NCBI RefSeq assembly: GCF_003703975.1
Contig: NZ_QTJY01000024.1
Span: 19,162 to 83,161 of the forward strand
Source of the DNA: Larkinella soli
GTDB lineage: Bacteria; Bacteroidota; Bacteroidia; Cytophagales; Spirosomataceae
Direction: 5' to 3'
Length of the DNA stretch: 64,000 bases
Positions 26,658 through 35,694 of this stretch are shown piece after piece; within the stretch, counting starts at the first letter, position 1, and every line of letters starts with the position of its first letter. The notes under the pieces are model-generated. The model was not told where the DNA came from. It was given only the letters and a program-made list of their open reading frames with translations, and did not search any database. The position numbers were made by a program, and so were the translations under genes.

Positions 26658-27218
26658 ATGCAAACCTATTTCGAACAGTACCTGGTCCACCATCATGCCG
26701 CCCTCGATTCGATTCCGGTCGAACAGGTCGAACGCATTGCCGACCTGATGAAACAATGCTGGCAGGAAGACCGCCAGTTTTTTGTTTTCGGAAACGGAGG
26801 CAGCGCGGCCAATGCCTCCCACTTCATCACGGACCTCGGAAAGGGAGCCTCCGACAAACTCGGCAAACGCTTCCGGTGCCTGTCCCTCAACGACAATACC
26901 GCCTGGCTGACGGCTCTCGGCAACGACTACGCCTACGAGGACGTGTTCTCCGGTCAGCTTCAGAACTATGCCCGACCGGGCGATATGGTCCTGACCATGA
27001 GCGTCAGCGGCAGTTCTCCCAATCTGGTCAAGGCGGTTCAGTGGGCCAATGACCACGGCCTGACCACCGTGGCCCTGGTCGGCGGCAAGCGGGGTCGCCT
27101 GGCCGACCTGGCCCAGGAGGTCGTCGTGATCGATTCGGACCATTACGGCCGGGTCGAGGATGCGCACATGACGATCTGCCATATGCTTTGCTATCGGTTC
27201 ATGGAAAACCCGGTGTAA
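26658..27218 (+). CDS. SIS-domain sugar-phosphate isomerase (GmhA-like)
   Basis: A 186-residue single SIS domain with the GmhA-type phosphate-binding motifs FGNGGSAANASHFITDL near residue 48 and MSVSGSSPNLVKAV near 115, and an ending with EDAHMTICHMLCYRF. Its size and motifs resemble sedoheptulose-7-phosphate isomerase, which makes heptose for lipopolysaccharide. Pairing with an upstream ROK kinase gives a kinase-isomerase set; whether heptose or amino sugar is the substrate cannot be decided. Its stop codon lies within a terminator hairpin. Confidence 0.82.
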   Translation: MQTYFEQYLVHHHAALDSIPVEQVERIADLMKQCWQEDRQFFVFGNGGSAANASHFITDLGKGASDKLGKRFRCLSLNDNTAWLTALGNDYAYEDVFSGQLQNYARPGDMVLTMSVSGSSPNLVKAVQWANDHGLTTVALVGGKRGRLADLAQEVVVIDSDHYGRVEDAHMTICHMLCYRFMENPV

Positions 27219-27230
27219 AACCGGGTTTTC
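27204..27230. terminator. Bidirectional terminator between SIS and molybdoenzyme genes
   Basis: GAAAACCCGG (27204-27213) pairs with 27221-27230 around a 7-nt loop that includes the SIS stop codon. A/T runs on both sides suit both converging genes. Confidence 0.6.
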
Positions 27231-27238
27231 GGGCATTC

Positions 27239-27964
27239 TCAGCTGTAGCGGTCGTTTCGCCAGGGGTAGGCGGTATTCGAGTAACCCCGTTCCTCCCAGA
27301 ATCCCAGGCGGTTTCCGGCCAGAAACTCGATCCGTTTGATCCATTTGGATCCTTTCCAGGCATACAGCTGGGGCGTAATCATCCGGACGGGACCCCCGTG
27401 TTCGATGGGCAGCGGTTTGCCCTCGACCGTGTGGACGAGGAGTACATCCGGTTTGAGGGCTTCCTCCAGCGAAAGGTTGGTGGAATAGCCGTCATAGCCG
27501 TAACACATGACGTGGGTGGCCTTGTCTTTCGGCATGACCAGGGCAGCCAGGTCGGCAAACCGGACCCCTTTCCAGGCCATGTCGAGCTTCGACCAGGTCG
27601 TCACGCAGTGAAAGTCGCTGACGTCGTCGGTCTGGGGCAGGGCCATAAAGTCGTCCCATTTCAGACGGATCGGATGTTCGACCTCGCCGTCGAGGGCCAG
27701 CTGCCATTTTTGAATCGGTATATTGGGATGGTATCCCAGATCCAGGACCGGCCATTTTTGGGTAACGGTCTGACTTTTCGGTATTTTGGGCATCCCATGG
27801 CGGTTCGGCGGGCCGGAACCCAGCGGTTTGTTGGGGCCGTCGGCGCTGTCGGCCATCGAAGGCGTGTTCTGCATGGCTTCCTCAAACCGGCGTTTGAGCT
27901 TCATGCGGGCCTCCACGATCCGGTCGAGCTTACCCGCATCCAGGGTCGTTTCTTTTTCTTCCAT
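27239..27964 (-). CDS. Sulfite-oxidase-type molybdopterin oxidoreductase
   Basis: The 241-residue protein is a compact member of the molybdopterin oxidoreductase (sulfite oxidase fold) family. The cofactor-binding cysteine lies in FHCVTTWSKLDMAWKGVRF near residue 127, and the fold continues with HGGPVRMITPQLYAWKGSKWIKRIEFL. There is no signal peptide or haem domain, so it is likely cytosolic. Its substrate and electron partner are unknown. The gene converges on the SIS gene and is probably monocistronic. Confidence 0.87.
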   Translation of the reverse strand: MEEKETTLDAGKLDRIVEARMKLKRRFEEAMQNTPSMADSADGPNKPLGSGPPNRHGMPKIPKSQTVTQKWPVLDLGYHPNIPIQKWQLALDGEVEHPIRLKWDDFMALPQTDDVSDFHCVTTWSKLDMAWKGVRFADLAALVMPKDKATHVMCYGYDGYSTNLSLEEALKPDVLLVHTVEGKPLPIEHGGPVRMITPQLYAWKGSKWIKRIEFLAGNRLGFWEERGYSNTAYPWRNDRYS

Positions 27965-28061
27965 GAGTACTTGTTTTTAAGAAATAACGGAAAGCGGACG
28001 ATTCCAGTTTAAATTACACAAAAAGCGATTGTCTGAAAAGTAAACCGGACTGATTGCCGTT

Positions 28062-28940
28062 ATGGAACCCCTGACCCGTCGCCGGCACCTGCTGCTGCTC
28101 CTGATTCTGGTGCCGCTCCTGGCAACGGTGGCATCCCATGTGGTTTTTTTCCGGCGGTTTCCCTGGCAGCCCGGCTACCGCTTTCCGCTTCCTTATTTCC
28201 TGACGGTTTCGACGGTCATGCTTTCCTGCTGGACGGTCAACCTGGCCATTTTCCGGAAACTGGACCGCGCCCTGCCGTTTTCCGTCGATCCGGTCCGGCG
28301 CATCGGCCGGCAGGTTCTGCTGGGCGGTCTGGCTACGATGACGACGTTTTTTCTGGTTTTCCCAGGAGCCGTCCGGCTATATACGGGGCAATGGCCGAAT
28401 GCGGTGCAGCTGACTTCGGGTATTTTTGTCTGCATCACCATCGCGACCCTGATCAACGGCGGCTATGTCGGGCTGTATCTGCTTCAGGCTTACCGGCTGG
28501 AGAAGGAGCAGGCCGCCCGGGACCTTTCCGACCAGATCAGCGACTTACGAAAAACCCGCCCGCCGGCCGCCGGAACCCCGGCGATCTGGGTGGAAACCGT
28601 GGCACGCCGGCTTGCGCTGCAGCCGGAAGAAATCGCCTACTTCTACTCCACCCAGGGCGTCGTGCTGCTGGTCCGAACCGACGCTCAGCAGCTCACCACC
28701 CGCTATAACTCGTTCACCGAACTGGAAAAACTTCTGCCGTCGACCCTCTTTTTCCAGCTCAACCGCCAATTCATCGTGTCGCTGGCGGCCATCCGGAGCG
28801 TTCAGGACGACAGCAACCGCAAGCTGCTGGTGTCGCTGGCCCCGGCCCTGCACAAACAGGACCCGGTTGAAACCGTGACCGTCAGCCGGTACCGCAGCGC
28901 CGAGTTCAAACGGTGGCTGAATCAGCTGACTGCCGCCTGA
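28062..28940 (+). CDS. Membrane-anchored LytTR DNA-binding regulator
   Basis: The 292-residue protein has about four N-terminal transmembrane helices (residues 8-150), a short coiled linker, and a C-terminal LytTR DNA-binding domain from about 190. That domain has EIAYFYSTQGVVLLVRTD, the core FFQLNRQFIVSLAAI and VSRYRSAEFKRWL at the end. There is no receiver domain, so signal input is probably through the membrane part. It precedes a membrane protein gene by 109 nt, a possible target. Confidence 0.87.
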   Translation: MEPLTRRRHLLLLLILVPLLATVASHVVFFRRFPWQPGYRFPLPYFLTVSTVMLSCWTVNLAIFRKLDRALPFSVDPVRRIGRQVLLGGLATMTTFFLVFPGAVRLYTGQWPNAVQLTSGIFVCITIATLINGGYVGLYLLQAYRLEKEQAARDLSDQISDLRKTRPPAAGTPAIWVETVARRLALQPEEIAYFYSTQGVVLLVRTDAQQLTTRYNSFTELEKLLPSTLFFQLNRQFIVSLAAIRSVQDDSNRKLLVSLAPALHKQDPVETVTVSRYRSAEFKRWLNQLTAA

Positions 28941-29049
28941 CCATTCATCCGGACTTTCGTTACCATTCGTTGATTCCGGCTCGAAAAACGCATTTTTTCT
29001 GCGCTTAAGGGACTTGTTTTACGGCGTTGAACCAAACCTGTAAACAACA

Positions 29050-29793
29050 ATGCATCCCGATCTTTCCCATCTGTTTCAAAACCCGCCCGCCTGGATGGCG
29101 GGCTGTTTCGCCGGTATTCTGCTGCTGACGCTGGCCGGTTGTTACGTCGTTCTGCGGAAAGCCGCTCCCTCGCAGGGCGGACGAATTTTCGTCGGTCTGC
29201 TCGTCTGGCTCGGCCTGCTGCTGCTGCTGGCCCGGAACGGTTTTTTCCTGACCGTCGGGACGGTGCCGCCCCGCTTTACGCTGACCATCGGGCCGCCCGT
29301 AGCGTTTGTGCTTTCCCTGCTGCTGTTCCCGGCCGGACGCCGGTTCATGGACCGCTGCCCCCTGCCCGCCATGACCTTCCTGAACACCATCCGGGTTCCG
29401 GTCGAACTGCTGCTGTACGGGTTGTTCGTATATGGGCAGATTCCGGAACTGATGACCTTCGAAGGCCGGAATCTGGATGTGCTCTCCGGTCTGACCGCTC
29501 CGCTGGCCGGATGGTGGGCCACCCGCAACCGGCCGTTCGACCGTCGTCTGCTGCTGTTCTGGAACTTCCTGGCGCTGGGGTTGCTGGTGAACATTGTCGG
29601 TCATGCGATTCTGGCCGCTCCGGTGCCTTTTCAGCAACTGGCCTTCGATCAGCCGAACGTCGGGGTGCTGAAGTTTCCGTACGTCGGGCTGCCGGGGCTG
29701 GTGGTGCCGGTAGTGCTTTTCACCCATCTGGCTTCCCTGCGTCAATTGCTGAAACCCGAGCCGGTTTCCGTGGACCAACTGAGCGCCATTTAA
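29050..29793 (+). CDS. Hypothetical polytopic membrane protein
   Basis: A 247-residue protein with about seven hydrophobic helices, including LLLTLAGCYVVL, VFVGLLVWLGLLLLL-like segments and PYVGLPGLVVPVVLFTHLASLRQLL at the end. No enzymatic motif is visible. Similar small membrane proteins are common in Cytophagales and are often next to LytTR regulators, which is the arrangement here. ATG 29050 follows a weakly purine-rich leader. A bidirectional terminator follows the stop. Confidence 0.72.
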   Translation: MHPDLSHLFQNPPAWMAGCFAGILLLTLAGCYVVLRKAAPSQGGRIFVGLLVWLGLLLLLARNGFFLTVGTVPPRFTLTIGPPVAFVLSLLLFPAGRRFMDRCPLPAMTFLNTIRVPVELLLYGLFVYGQIPELMTFEGRNLDVLSGLTAPLAGWWATRNRPFDRRLLLFWNFLALGLLVNIVGHAILAAPVPFQQLAFDQPNVGVLKFPYVGLPGLVVPVVLFTHLASLRQLLKPEPVSVDQLSAI

Positions 29794-29797
29794 TCAA

Positions 29798-29827
29798 AAA
29801 GCCCCTGATCGTAAAATCAGGGGCTTT
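29798..29827. terminator. Bidirectional terminator
   Basis: AAAGCCCCTGAT (29798-29809) pairs perfectly with 29816-29827 around a 6-nt loop, with flanking A and T runs. It separates the convergent membrane protein and YfhO genes. Confidence 0.85.
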
Positions 29828-29848
29828 CTTTGGAAACGCGGAGCCGAA

Positions 29849-32383
29849 TCAGGAAAGCTGTTTTTCCCGGACTTCGCCGGTCTTTTTCTGCCGGTTTTCG
29901 AAGTAAACGGCCGCCCCGATGAATGCGACCAGCAGGATCGAGCAGATGAGGTCCGCCATTTTCCCGACCCGTACCGATACCGGGTCGAAGCGGAAGACGA
30001 CGGTATGCTTTCCGGCCGGAACCTTCATGGCCCGCAGCATGTAGTCGGCCCGCAGGTGGGGCACTTCCTGACCGTCGACGGTGGCTTTCCACTCGTCGCG
30101 GACGTTGTAATAGATTTCCGAGAAAACCGCCAGCTGGTCCGTTTTTGCGTTGCTTTCGTAGGTCAGTTCATTGGGTTTGTAGCTGGTCAGCCGGATGGTA
30201 TTGGCGACCGAATCGGGCTGGATTTTCAGGCCGGCCACCTGGTCGGCGAAACGCTGGTCGATCACGGCCGTCCGGCGGGGATTCAGACTGTCCATCGCCT
30301 TCATTTCCGCATCCGCGTTCGGAACCAGCCGGTATTCACTGACGAACCAGGCGTTGCCGAGGGCGCCGGGGTTGCGCTGGGCCACTGTCTGGGGCGTTCC
30401 CTGCTGCCCGTTGGCCGGTTGGGCCTGCCCGAGGAAATATCTGGTGTTCAGCATGTTGATGACGTTCTGGTTGTTTTTCATCACCTGAAACTCCACCAGG
30501 TCCTGATACCGGCGCATCTTGGCGGCATGATATCCGCCCAGCGACTTGTGGAAGTAGGAAGTCCGGGCATCGCTCATGAAGTTGGTCGTCAGGTCGAGCA
30601 CGCGGAAATCCGGGTCTTTGTCGGCCAGAATCTGCTCGTCGGCGGGCGTCGGGGTGACAGTCTCCTGAATGGCGGATTTACTGACGAAATCGTCATTGTT
30701 GAGATACCGTTTGTCGACACCCATCAGGTCGAAGATCATCAGAAGGAGCAAAACCGGGTATAACACGGCGGCTTTGAGCCGGTTGCGGGCATACAGCCAG
30801 ACCAGCGCGGCCGCCAGCAGGATGAAAACGGCCGACCGGAACGCATCCGTCCGGAACAGGCTGATGCGGTCGTCGACGATGGCGGAAACCACCTGTTCGG
30901 CGAGGTTCTTGTTCTGGAGGCCCTGCTCGAAGTTTTGAAGCGTGATGTCGTCGACCGGCGCCCGGAAACTCTGGAACACCGTCGGGGCCACGGCCATCAG
31001 GAGGCAGAGGCCGGCCGTAACGCCCACGGAGATCAGCAGCGGCCGGTTCAGTTGTTCGGCGGTCAGTTTCCGGTCCACGATTTGTTTCAGGGCGACGATG
31101 CCGAGCATCACCAGCGGAAGCTGCACGAGGGACAGGATCATGGTGACCGCCCGGAACTTGTTGAAGCCGGGGAAATAATCGAAGAACAGGTAGTTGAAGC
31201 CCGCGAAGTTTTTCCCCCACGACCAGGCCAGATAAAGCAGGGTGACGCCCAGCGCCCACCATTTCAGCCGGCCCCGCACGATCTGAAGACCCAGCACGAA
31301 AAGAAAGACGACGATAGCGCCCGCATAGGCCGGACCGCCGGTGCTGTACAGCGTTCCATGATAAAGTAAAACCTGCTGGATCACCTGCTGCGCCATGCCG
31401 GCATCGACCCCGATGCCGGTCAGCGCCTTATAGGTTTTGGAGTCGGTGGAGAGCGAGCCGACCGTCGAGCCCCCGGCAAAGTTAGGGATCAGCAGGGTGA
31501 GAGTTTCGCCGATGCCGTAGCTGTATTGAAAGGCGTAATCCTTGTCCAGACCGGTTTGCGGGGCGGCTTTGGCCGGGGCAGGGGCGCCGGGAGCGGCCGG
31601 GGGCGTAATGGTCAGTTCGGATTTTCCGCGAATGGTTACCGTGGCATAATCGGCGGTATTCCAGAGCCGGGTGGTGTGCGTTCCGACGGCGATCAGGGCG
31701 GCTGCGCCGAGGGAAAGGAGGGAGAAAACCAGCGGCCGGACCCTCCCTTCCCGGATGGCGGCAATGCTTTCGATCAGGACGTAGATCACCAGGCCGACGG
31801 CGAGGTAATACGTGATCTGGATGTGATTGGCATACAGCTCAAGCCCGAGGAAAAGAGCCGTCACGGAGGCTCCGGCCAGATACCGTCCGCGCAGGGCCAT
31901 AACGACGCCCGCAATGATGCCCGGCGCGTAGGCCAGCGCCAGAACTTTGGAAACGTGGCCGGCTTCGAGGCTGATGAGGTGGTAGGAAGCAAAGCCGTAA
32001 GCCACCGCTCCCAGCGCCGACAGCCAGATGTTGGCCCCCAGCGCCAGCATCAGCACGAATCCGCCGATCATAATGAGCCAGATGTAATTGGCCGGGTCGG
32101 GGAGGAGGAGGTTGATGTATTGTCCCAGTTTGTGGGTCAGGCTGGTCGGGTAATCCCCGGCGATCATATAGGCCGGCATCCCGCCGAACATGCTGTTGGT
32201 CCACCAGGCCCACTCGCCGGTTTGTTTGTGGTATTCGACGACTTCCCGAGCCCCGGCAACGGACTGGATAATGTCGTGTTGGTTGAGTCGTTTGCCGTTG
32301 AGGACCGGGGAGCAATACATCACCGCCAGCACCGCGAACCCGATGACGGCAACCAGATGAGGAAGAAAACGCTTAAAGTTCAT
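29849..32383 (-). CDS. YfhO-family large membrane protein
   Basis: An 844-residue protein with about 12 transmembrane helices in the first two thirds and a soluble domain near the C-terminus. An early loop has GKRLNQHDIIQS and WWTNSMFGGMPAY, typical of YfhO (PF09586) proteins, followed by a helix-rich region with YANHIQITYYLAVG. Members resemble glycosyltransferase C-fold enzymes and are linked to lipoteichoic or lipid-linked sugar modification in Gram-positives. Their role in Bacteroidota is unclear. It is transcribed toward the terminator at 29798. Confidence 0.82.
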   Translation of the reverse strand: MNFKRFLPHLVAVIGFAVLAVMYCSPVLNGKRLNQHDIIQSVAGAREVVEYHKQTGEWAWWTNSMFGGMPAYMIAGDYPTSLTHKLGQYINLLLPDPANYIWLIMIGGFVLMLALGANIWLSALGAVAYGFASYHLISLEAGHVSKVLALAYAPGIIAGVVMALRGRYLAGASVTALFLGLELYANHIQITYYLAVGLVIYVLIESIAAIREGRVRPLVFSLLSLGAAALIAVGTHTTRLWNTADYATVTIRGKSELTITPPAAPGAPAPAKAAPQTGLDKDYAFQYSYGIGETLTLLIPNFAGGSTVGSLSTDSKTYKALTGIGVDAGMAQQVIQQVLLYHGTLYSTGGPAYAGAIVVFLFVLGLQIVRGRLKWWALGVTLLYLAWSWGKNFAGFNYLFFDYFPGFNKFRAVTMILSLVQLPLVMLGIVALKQIVDRKLTAEQLNRPLLISVGVTAGLCLLMAVAPTVFQSFRAPVDDITLQNFEQGLQNKNLAEQVVSAIVDDRISLFRTDAFRSAVFILLAAALVWLYARNRLKAAVLYPVLLLLMIFDLMGVDKRYLNNDDFVSKSAIQETVTPTPADEQILADKDPDFRVLDLTTNFMSDARTSYFHKSLGGYHAAKMRRYQDLVEFQVMKNNQNVINMLNTRYFLGQAQPANGQQGTPQTVAQRNPGALGNAWFVSEYRLVPNADAEMKAMDSLNPRRTAVIDQRFADQVAGLKIQPDSVANTIRLTSYKPNELTYESNAKTDQLAVFSEIYYNVRDEWKATVDGQEVPHLRADYMLRAMKVPAGKHTVVFRFDPVSVRVGKMADLICSILLVAFIGAAVYFENRQKKTGEVREKQLS

Positions 32384-32562
32384 GGAATCGTTATCGGTAC
32401 GAAGCCGGTAATGGCTAAAGAATGAAAGAGTAAAGAAACGGTTTTTTCGGCAAACGGAAACGAAGAAAAGGCGGATTTAACGCATGGAGGCATTGCCCGG
32501 AAGTGTCCCGGCGCGGCTTCTATCGTCTAAACGGGAACGATTTGAAACTATTGCCTATCTTT

Positions 32563-33186
32563 ATGGAAGCCAGAAACTACGAACCGGTTATGACCCCCGA
32601 GCTGAAAAAACATCGATACACCTTCGAAGAGTACGAAGCCCTCGAACAGGAGGAGGGAATTCGGTACGAATACGACGACGGAGAAATTTATGCCATGGCC
32701 GGGACGACCTTTCGGCATAATCTGCTGGTTCAGAATATAGGCTATGCCCTCCGCAGTTTTGCGAAAATAGGCGGTTGCCGGGTGTTCGTAGAAAGCATCA
32801 AGCAAAAACTGACGACGGGAGAAAAATACGTTTACCCGGATATAATCTATACCTGCGAACCTAATGACTGGAAGGACGATCAGAAGACGGTCGTAAAAAC
32901 ACCCACATTGCTAATCGAAGTCGTCTCCAAATCTTCCGAAAAAGGGGATACGGAAACGAAGCGGCTCGAATACACCAAGCTGCCTTCCCTGCTGTATTAC
33001 CTGATCGTCCATCAGGCCCGGTATGCGGTGCAGGTCTTTGAGCGAGCCGAAGGCTTCTGGAAATTAAGCATTTACGAAGGGCTGAGTGCGGTCATCGACC
33101 TGCCGCTTCTCGGCATCACGCTCCCCTTGGCCGACATTTATGAAGGCATTCCGGAAAATCCGGAAAAAGAAGAAAACCCGGCCTGA
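32563..33186 (+). CDS. Uma2-family (DUF820) putative restriction-endonuclease-fold protein
   Basis: A 207-residue protein from ATG 32563; the frame opens earlier at 32503. It matches the Uma2 family: YTFEEYEALEQEEGIRYEYDDGEIYAM near the N-terminus, then YVYPDIIY with the conserved Asp, and LLIEVVSKSSEKGDTETKRLEYTKLPSL with the ExVS...D nuclease-fold residues. The function of these PD-(D/E)XK-like proteins is unknown. It is divergent from the YfhO gene and ends inside a terminator shared with mutS2. Confidence 0.83.
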   Translation: MEARNYEPVMTPELKKHRYTFEEYEALEQEEGIRYEYDDGEIYAMAGTTFRHNLLVQNIGYALRSFAKIGGCRVFVESIKQKLTTGEKYVYPDIIYTCEPNDWKDDQKTVVKTPTLLIEVVSKSSEKGDTETKRLEYTKLPSLLYYLIVHQARYAVQVFERAEGFWKLSIYEGLSAVIDLPLLGITLPLADIYEGIPENPEKEENPA

Positions 33187-33195
33187 CCGGGTTTT
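33173..33195. terminator. Bidirectional terminator overlapping the Uma2 stop codon
   Basis: AAAACCCGG (33173-33181) pairs with CCGGGTTTT (33187-33195); the loop holds the TGA stop. The hairpin serves both convergent genes. Confidence 0.75.
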
Positions 33196-33198
33196 CAT

Positions 33199-35610
33199 TT
33201 ACTTCATCTTGACGACCGTCACCCCGGCACCGCCCCGGTCGGCGTGTTCGTCCTGCATGGACGCTACCTGCGGAAAGGAGCGGAGGTGGTTCCGGACGAG
33301 GGTCCGCAGAATCCCGTCGCCCTTGCCGTGGACGACCCGCAGTTCCGGATAGCCCAGCATCAGCCCGTTGTTGATGAAGTTGTCCAGTTCCACGAGGGCT
33401 TCTTCCCCCCGTTTTCCCCGCAGGTCGAGGTTGAAGCTGAAATTCATCATCTTCTCGTTCAGGTCGATGCCGGTCATTCGCGGCCGGGCTGTTTCGCCGA
33501 CGGCTTCGCGGTAAGCTTTCCGGCTCACCTTTTCGAGCCGGTTCAGCTTGATGTTGGATTTCAGGTCACCGATGCGGATTTCGGCATCCTTGCCCCGGAG
33601 GGCCAGCACTTCGCCGATGGTATTCTGCCCCTTGATCCGGACGAAGCTTCCCGCCGTAATGGCCCCCTCTTCGGGCAGAAACTCCTCGCTCTGCGGTTTG
33701 ACCGGGTCTTCGGACAGGACCTCCGGTTTCAACTCCCGCTGCTCGAACTGTTCGAGTTCCTGCCGGACGAGCCGGGTCATATCGCGTTCGGCCTTGTTCT
33801 CCTTGATCTCCCGGATGGTGTTCTCGATGCGCTGATTGGCTTCGGTCACCAGAGCCCGGGCTTTCTGTTTGGCGTCGTTCAGAAGCCGCTTCTGCTCATT
33901 ATCCAGCTTGGTTTTCAGGGCGTTGGTCTCAGCGAGCTGCTGGGCCAGCTTGCGCTGGCTGATGCCCATTTCCAGGTTTCGCTCGGCAAAAACCCGCTTC
34001 TCGATATCCAGTTCCTTCAGCAGTTTTTCAAGATTGACCTGCTGGCTGCCCAGTTTCTCCTTTGCCCGGTCGATCACGGCTTTCGACAGACCGATCTTCG
34101 ATGCGATCTCGAACGCGAACGAACTGCCGGGCCGGCCCACCTCCAGTTCATAGAGCGGCTCCAGATGCTCGCCGTCGAAGCGCATGGCTCCGTTGACCAG
34201 CCCCGGCGTCTTGTCGGCAAACAGCTTCAGGTTGGTGTAGTGGGTGTTGATCACGCCGAAGGCGCCCGACTTGTTCAGCTCTTCCAAAATGGTTTCGGCA
34301 ATGGCTCCGCCCAGGCCGGGTTCCGTCCCGGTTCCGAACTCGTCGATCAGGAACAGCGTCTTCCGGTTGGAAAGGGTCAGGAACGCCTTCATGCTGGTCA
34401 GGTGTGAACTGTACGTGCTGAGGTCGTTTTCCAGGGATTGTTCGTCGCCGATGTCGATAAACAGATTCTGGAAGATACCGGCCGAGGAGCCTTCCACCAC
34501 GGGAATCAGCAGGCCGCACTGCACCATATACTGGAGCAGCCCGATGGTCTTCAGCGCCACGGATTTACCCCCGGCGTTAGGCCCGGAGATGATCAGGATG
34601 CGTTGTTTCGGATCGAGCAGCAGGTTGAGCGGCACCACCTTCTTGCCCTGTTTCTGGAAAGACAGGTGGAGCAGTGGGTGCCGGGCCAGTTTCCAGTCGA
34701 TGGTCGGCTGGTTGATCAGCTTCGGCATTTCCGCGTCGATCTGGAGCGCGAAGCGGGCCTTGGCACGGATGAAGTCGATCAGTCCCAGGAAGGTCGTCGC
34801 CCGCAGGAGGTCCGGCAGGAAAGGCCGGAGCTGGTCGGTCAGTTCGCGCAGAATCCGGGCCACTTCCCGCCGTTCCTCGTATTCCAGCTCCCGGATTTCG
34901 TTGTTCGTATCGAATACCTCGGCCGGTTCGATGAATACCGTCTGGCCCGTGGCCGACTCGTCGTGGATGAAGCCTTTCAGCCGGCGTTTGTGCTCGGCGG
35001 CCACCGGAATCACCATTCGGCCGTTGCGGATGGTGAGCGAGATTTCGTCGGGAACCCAGCCCTGCTGACGGGCATACCGAAGGATGCCGTCCAGCTTTTT
35101 CCGCAGGCCGGCCTGCTCGGAAATGATCTTCCGGCGAATCTCGGCCAGGGCGGGGGAGGCCGTATCCCGGACGTGTCCGCGGTCGTCGATGACGCGCTCG
35201 ACGGCGTCCGTCAGCTTTTTATCGACGGTGACGGCCTCGGCAAGTTCGGTCAGGTACGGATAACTTTCCTTTTCTTTGCCGTCCAGAAACCGGAGGCATT
35301 GCTGGATGGTGCGGAGCGTCAGTTTCAGGTCGAAAAACTCCTCCTCGGTCAGCATAATGCCCTCGATGCGGGCTTTTGCGAGCTGGGGCCGGATGTCGAG
35401 GTAGTTCGACGACGGAAAATCCGGTTCGTACTGAACGATGGTTTTGAACTCGGCGACCTGCCGAAGCAGTTTATCGATCAGCTGGAAATTGTCGGAAAAT
35501 CGTATTTTATCGACATACGACTGCCCGAGCGGGCTGATGCAGGCCTGCCGGAGCAAATCGCGGATCTTATCGAAACCTAATTTTTGTTCAAAAGAATCAG
35601 GGTAAAGCAT
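33199..35610 (-). CDS. mutS2: MutS2 family protein with Smr nuclease domain
   Basis: An 803-residue protein with MutS-type core and ATPase domains. The Walker A GPNAGGKS lies near residue 345 and LFLIDEFGTGTEPGLGGA near 423. A long coiled coil (about 515-640) follows, and the C-terminus has an Smr domain (about 725-803) with DLRGKRGEEAL and VHGKGDGILR. It lacks the mismatch-recognition domain of MutS. MutS2 proteins act on recombination intermediates or collided ribosomes depending on the organism; which applies here is unknown. It is complete, with the usual length. Confidence 0.95.
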   Translation of the reverse strand: MLYPDSFEQKLGFDKIRDLLRQACISPLGQSYVDKIRFSDNFQLIDKLLRQVAEFKTIVQYEPDFPSSNYLDIRPQLAKARIEGIMLTEEEFFDLKLTLRTIQQCLRFLDGKEKESYPYLTELAEAVTVDKKLTDAVERVIDDRGHVRDTASPALAEIRRKIISEQAGLRKKLDGILRYARQQGWVPDEISLTIRNGRMVIPVAAEHKRRLKGFIHDESATGQTVFIEPAEVFDTNNEIRELEYEERREVARILRELTDQLRPFLPDLLRATTFLGLIDFIRAKARFALQIDAEMPKLINQPTIDWKLARHPLLHLSFQKQGKKVVPLNLLLDPKQRILIISGPNAGGKSVALKTIGLLQYMVQCGLLIPVVEGSSAGIFQNLFIDIGDEQSLENDLSTYSSHLTSMKAFLTLSNRKTLFLIDEFGTGTEPGLGGAIAETILEELNKSGAFGVINTHYTNLKLFADKTPGLVNGAMRFDGEHLEPLYELEVGRPGSSFAFEIASKIGLSKAVIDRAKEKLGSQQVNLEKLLKELDIEKRVFAERNLEMGISQRKLAQQLAETNALKTKLDNEQKRLLNDAKQKARALVTEANQRIENTIREIKENKAERDMTRLVRQELEQFEQRELKPEVLSEDPVKPQSEEFLPEEGAITAGSFVRIKGQNTIGEVLALRGKDAEIRIGDLKSNIKLNRLEKVSRKAYREAVGETARPRMTGIDLNEKMMNFSFNLDLRGKRGEEALVELDNFINNGLMLGYPELRVVHGKGDGILRTLVRNHLRSFPQVASMQDEHADRGGAGVTVVKMK

Positions 35611-35694
35611 TTAGCTAAAGTCTTCAGTTTTGCGGCTTCCCGTTTTTGCGGAAACCGCCTTCATGGATAACACAATCAATTTGCCGACGGTTCT

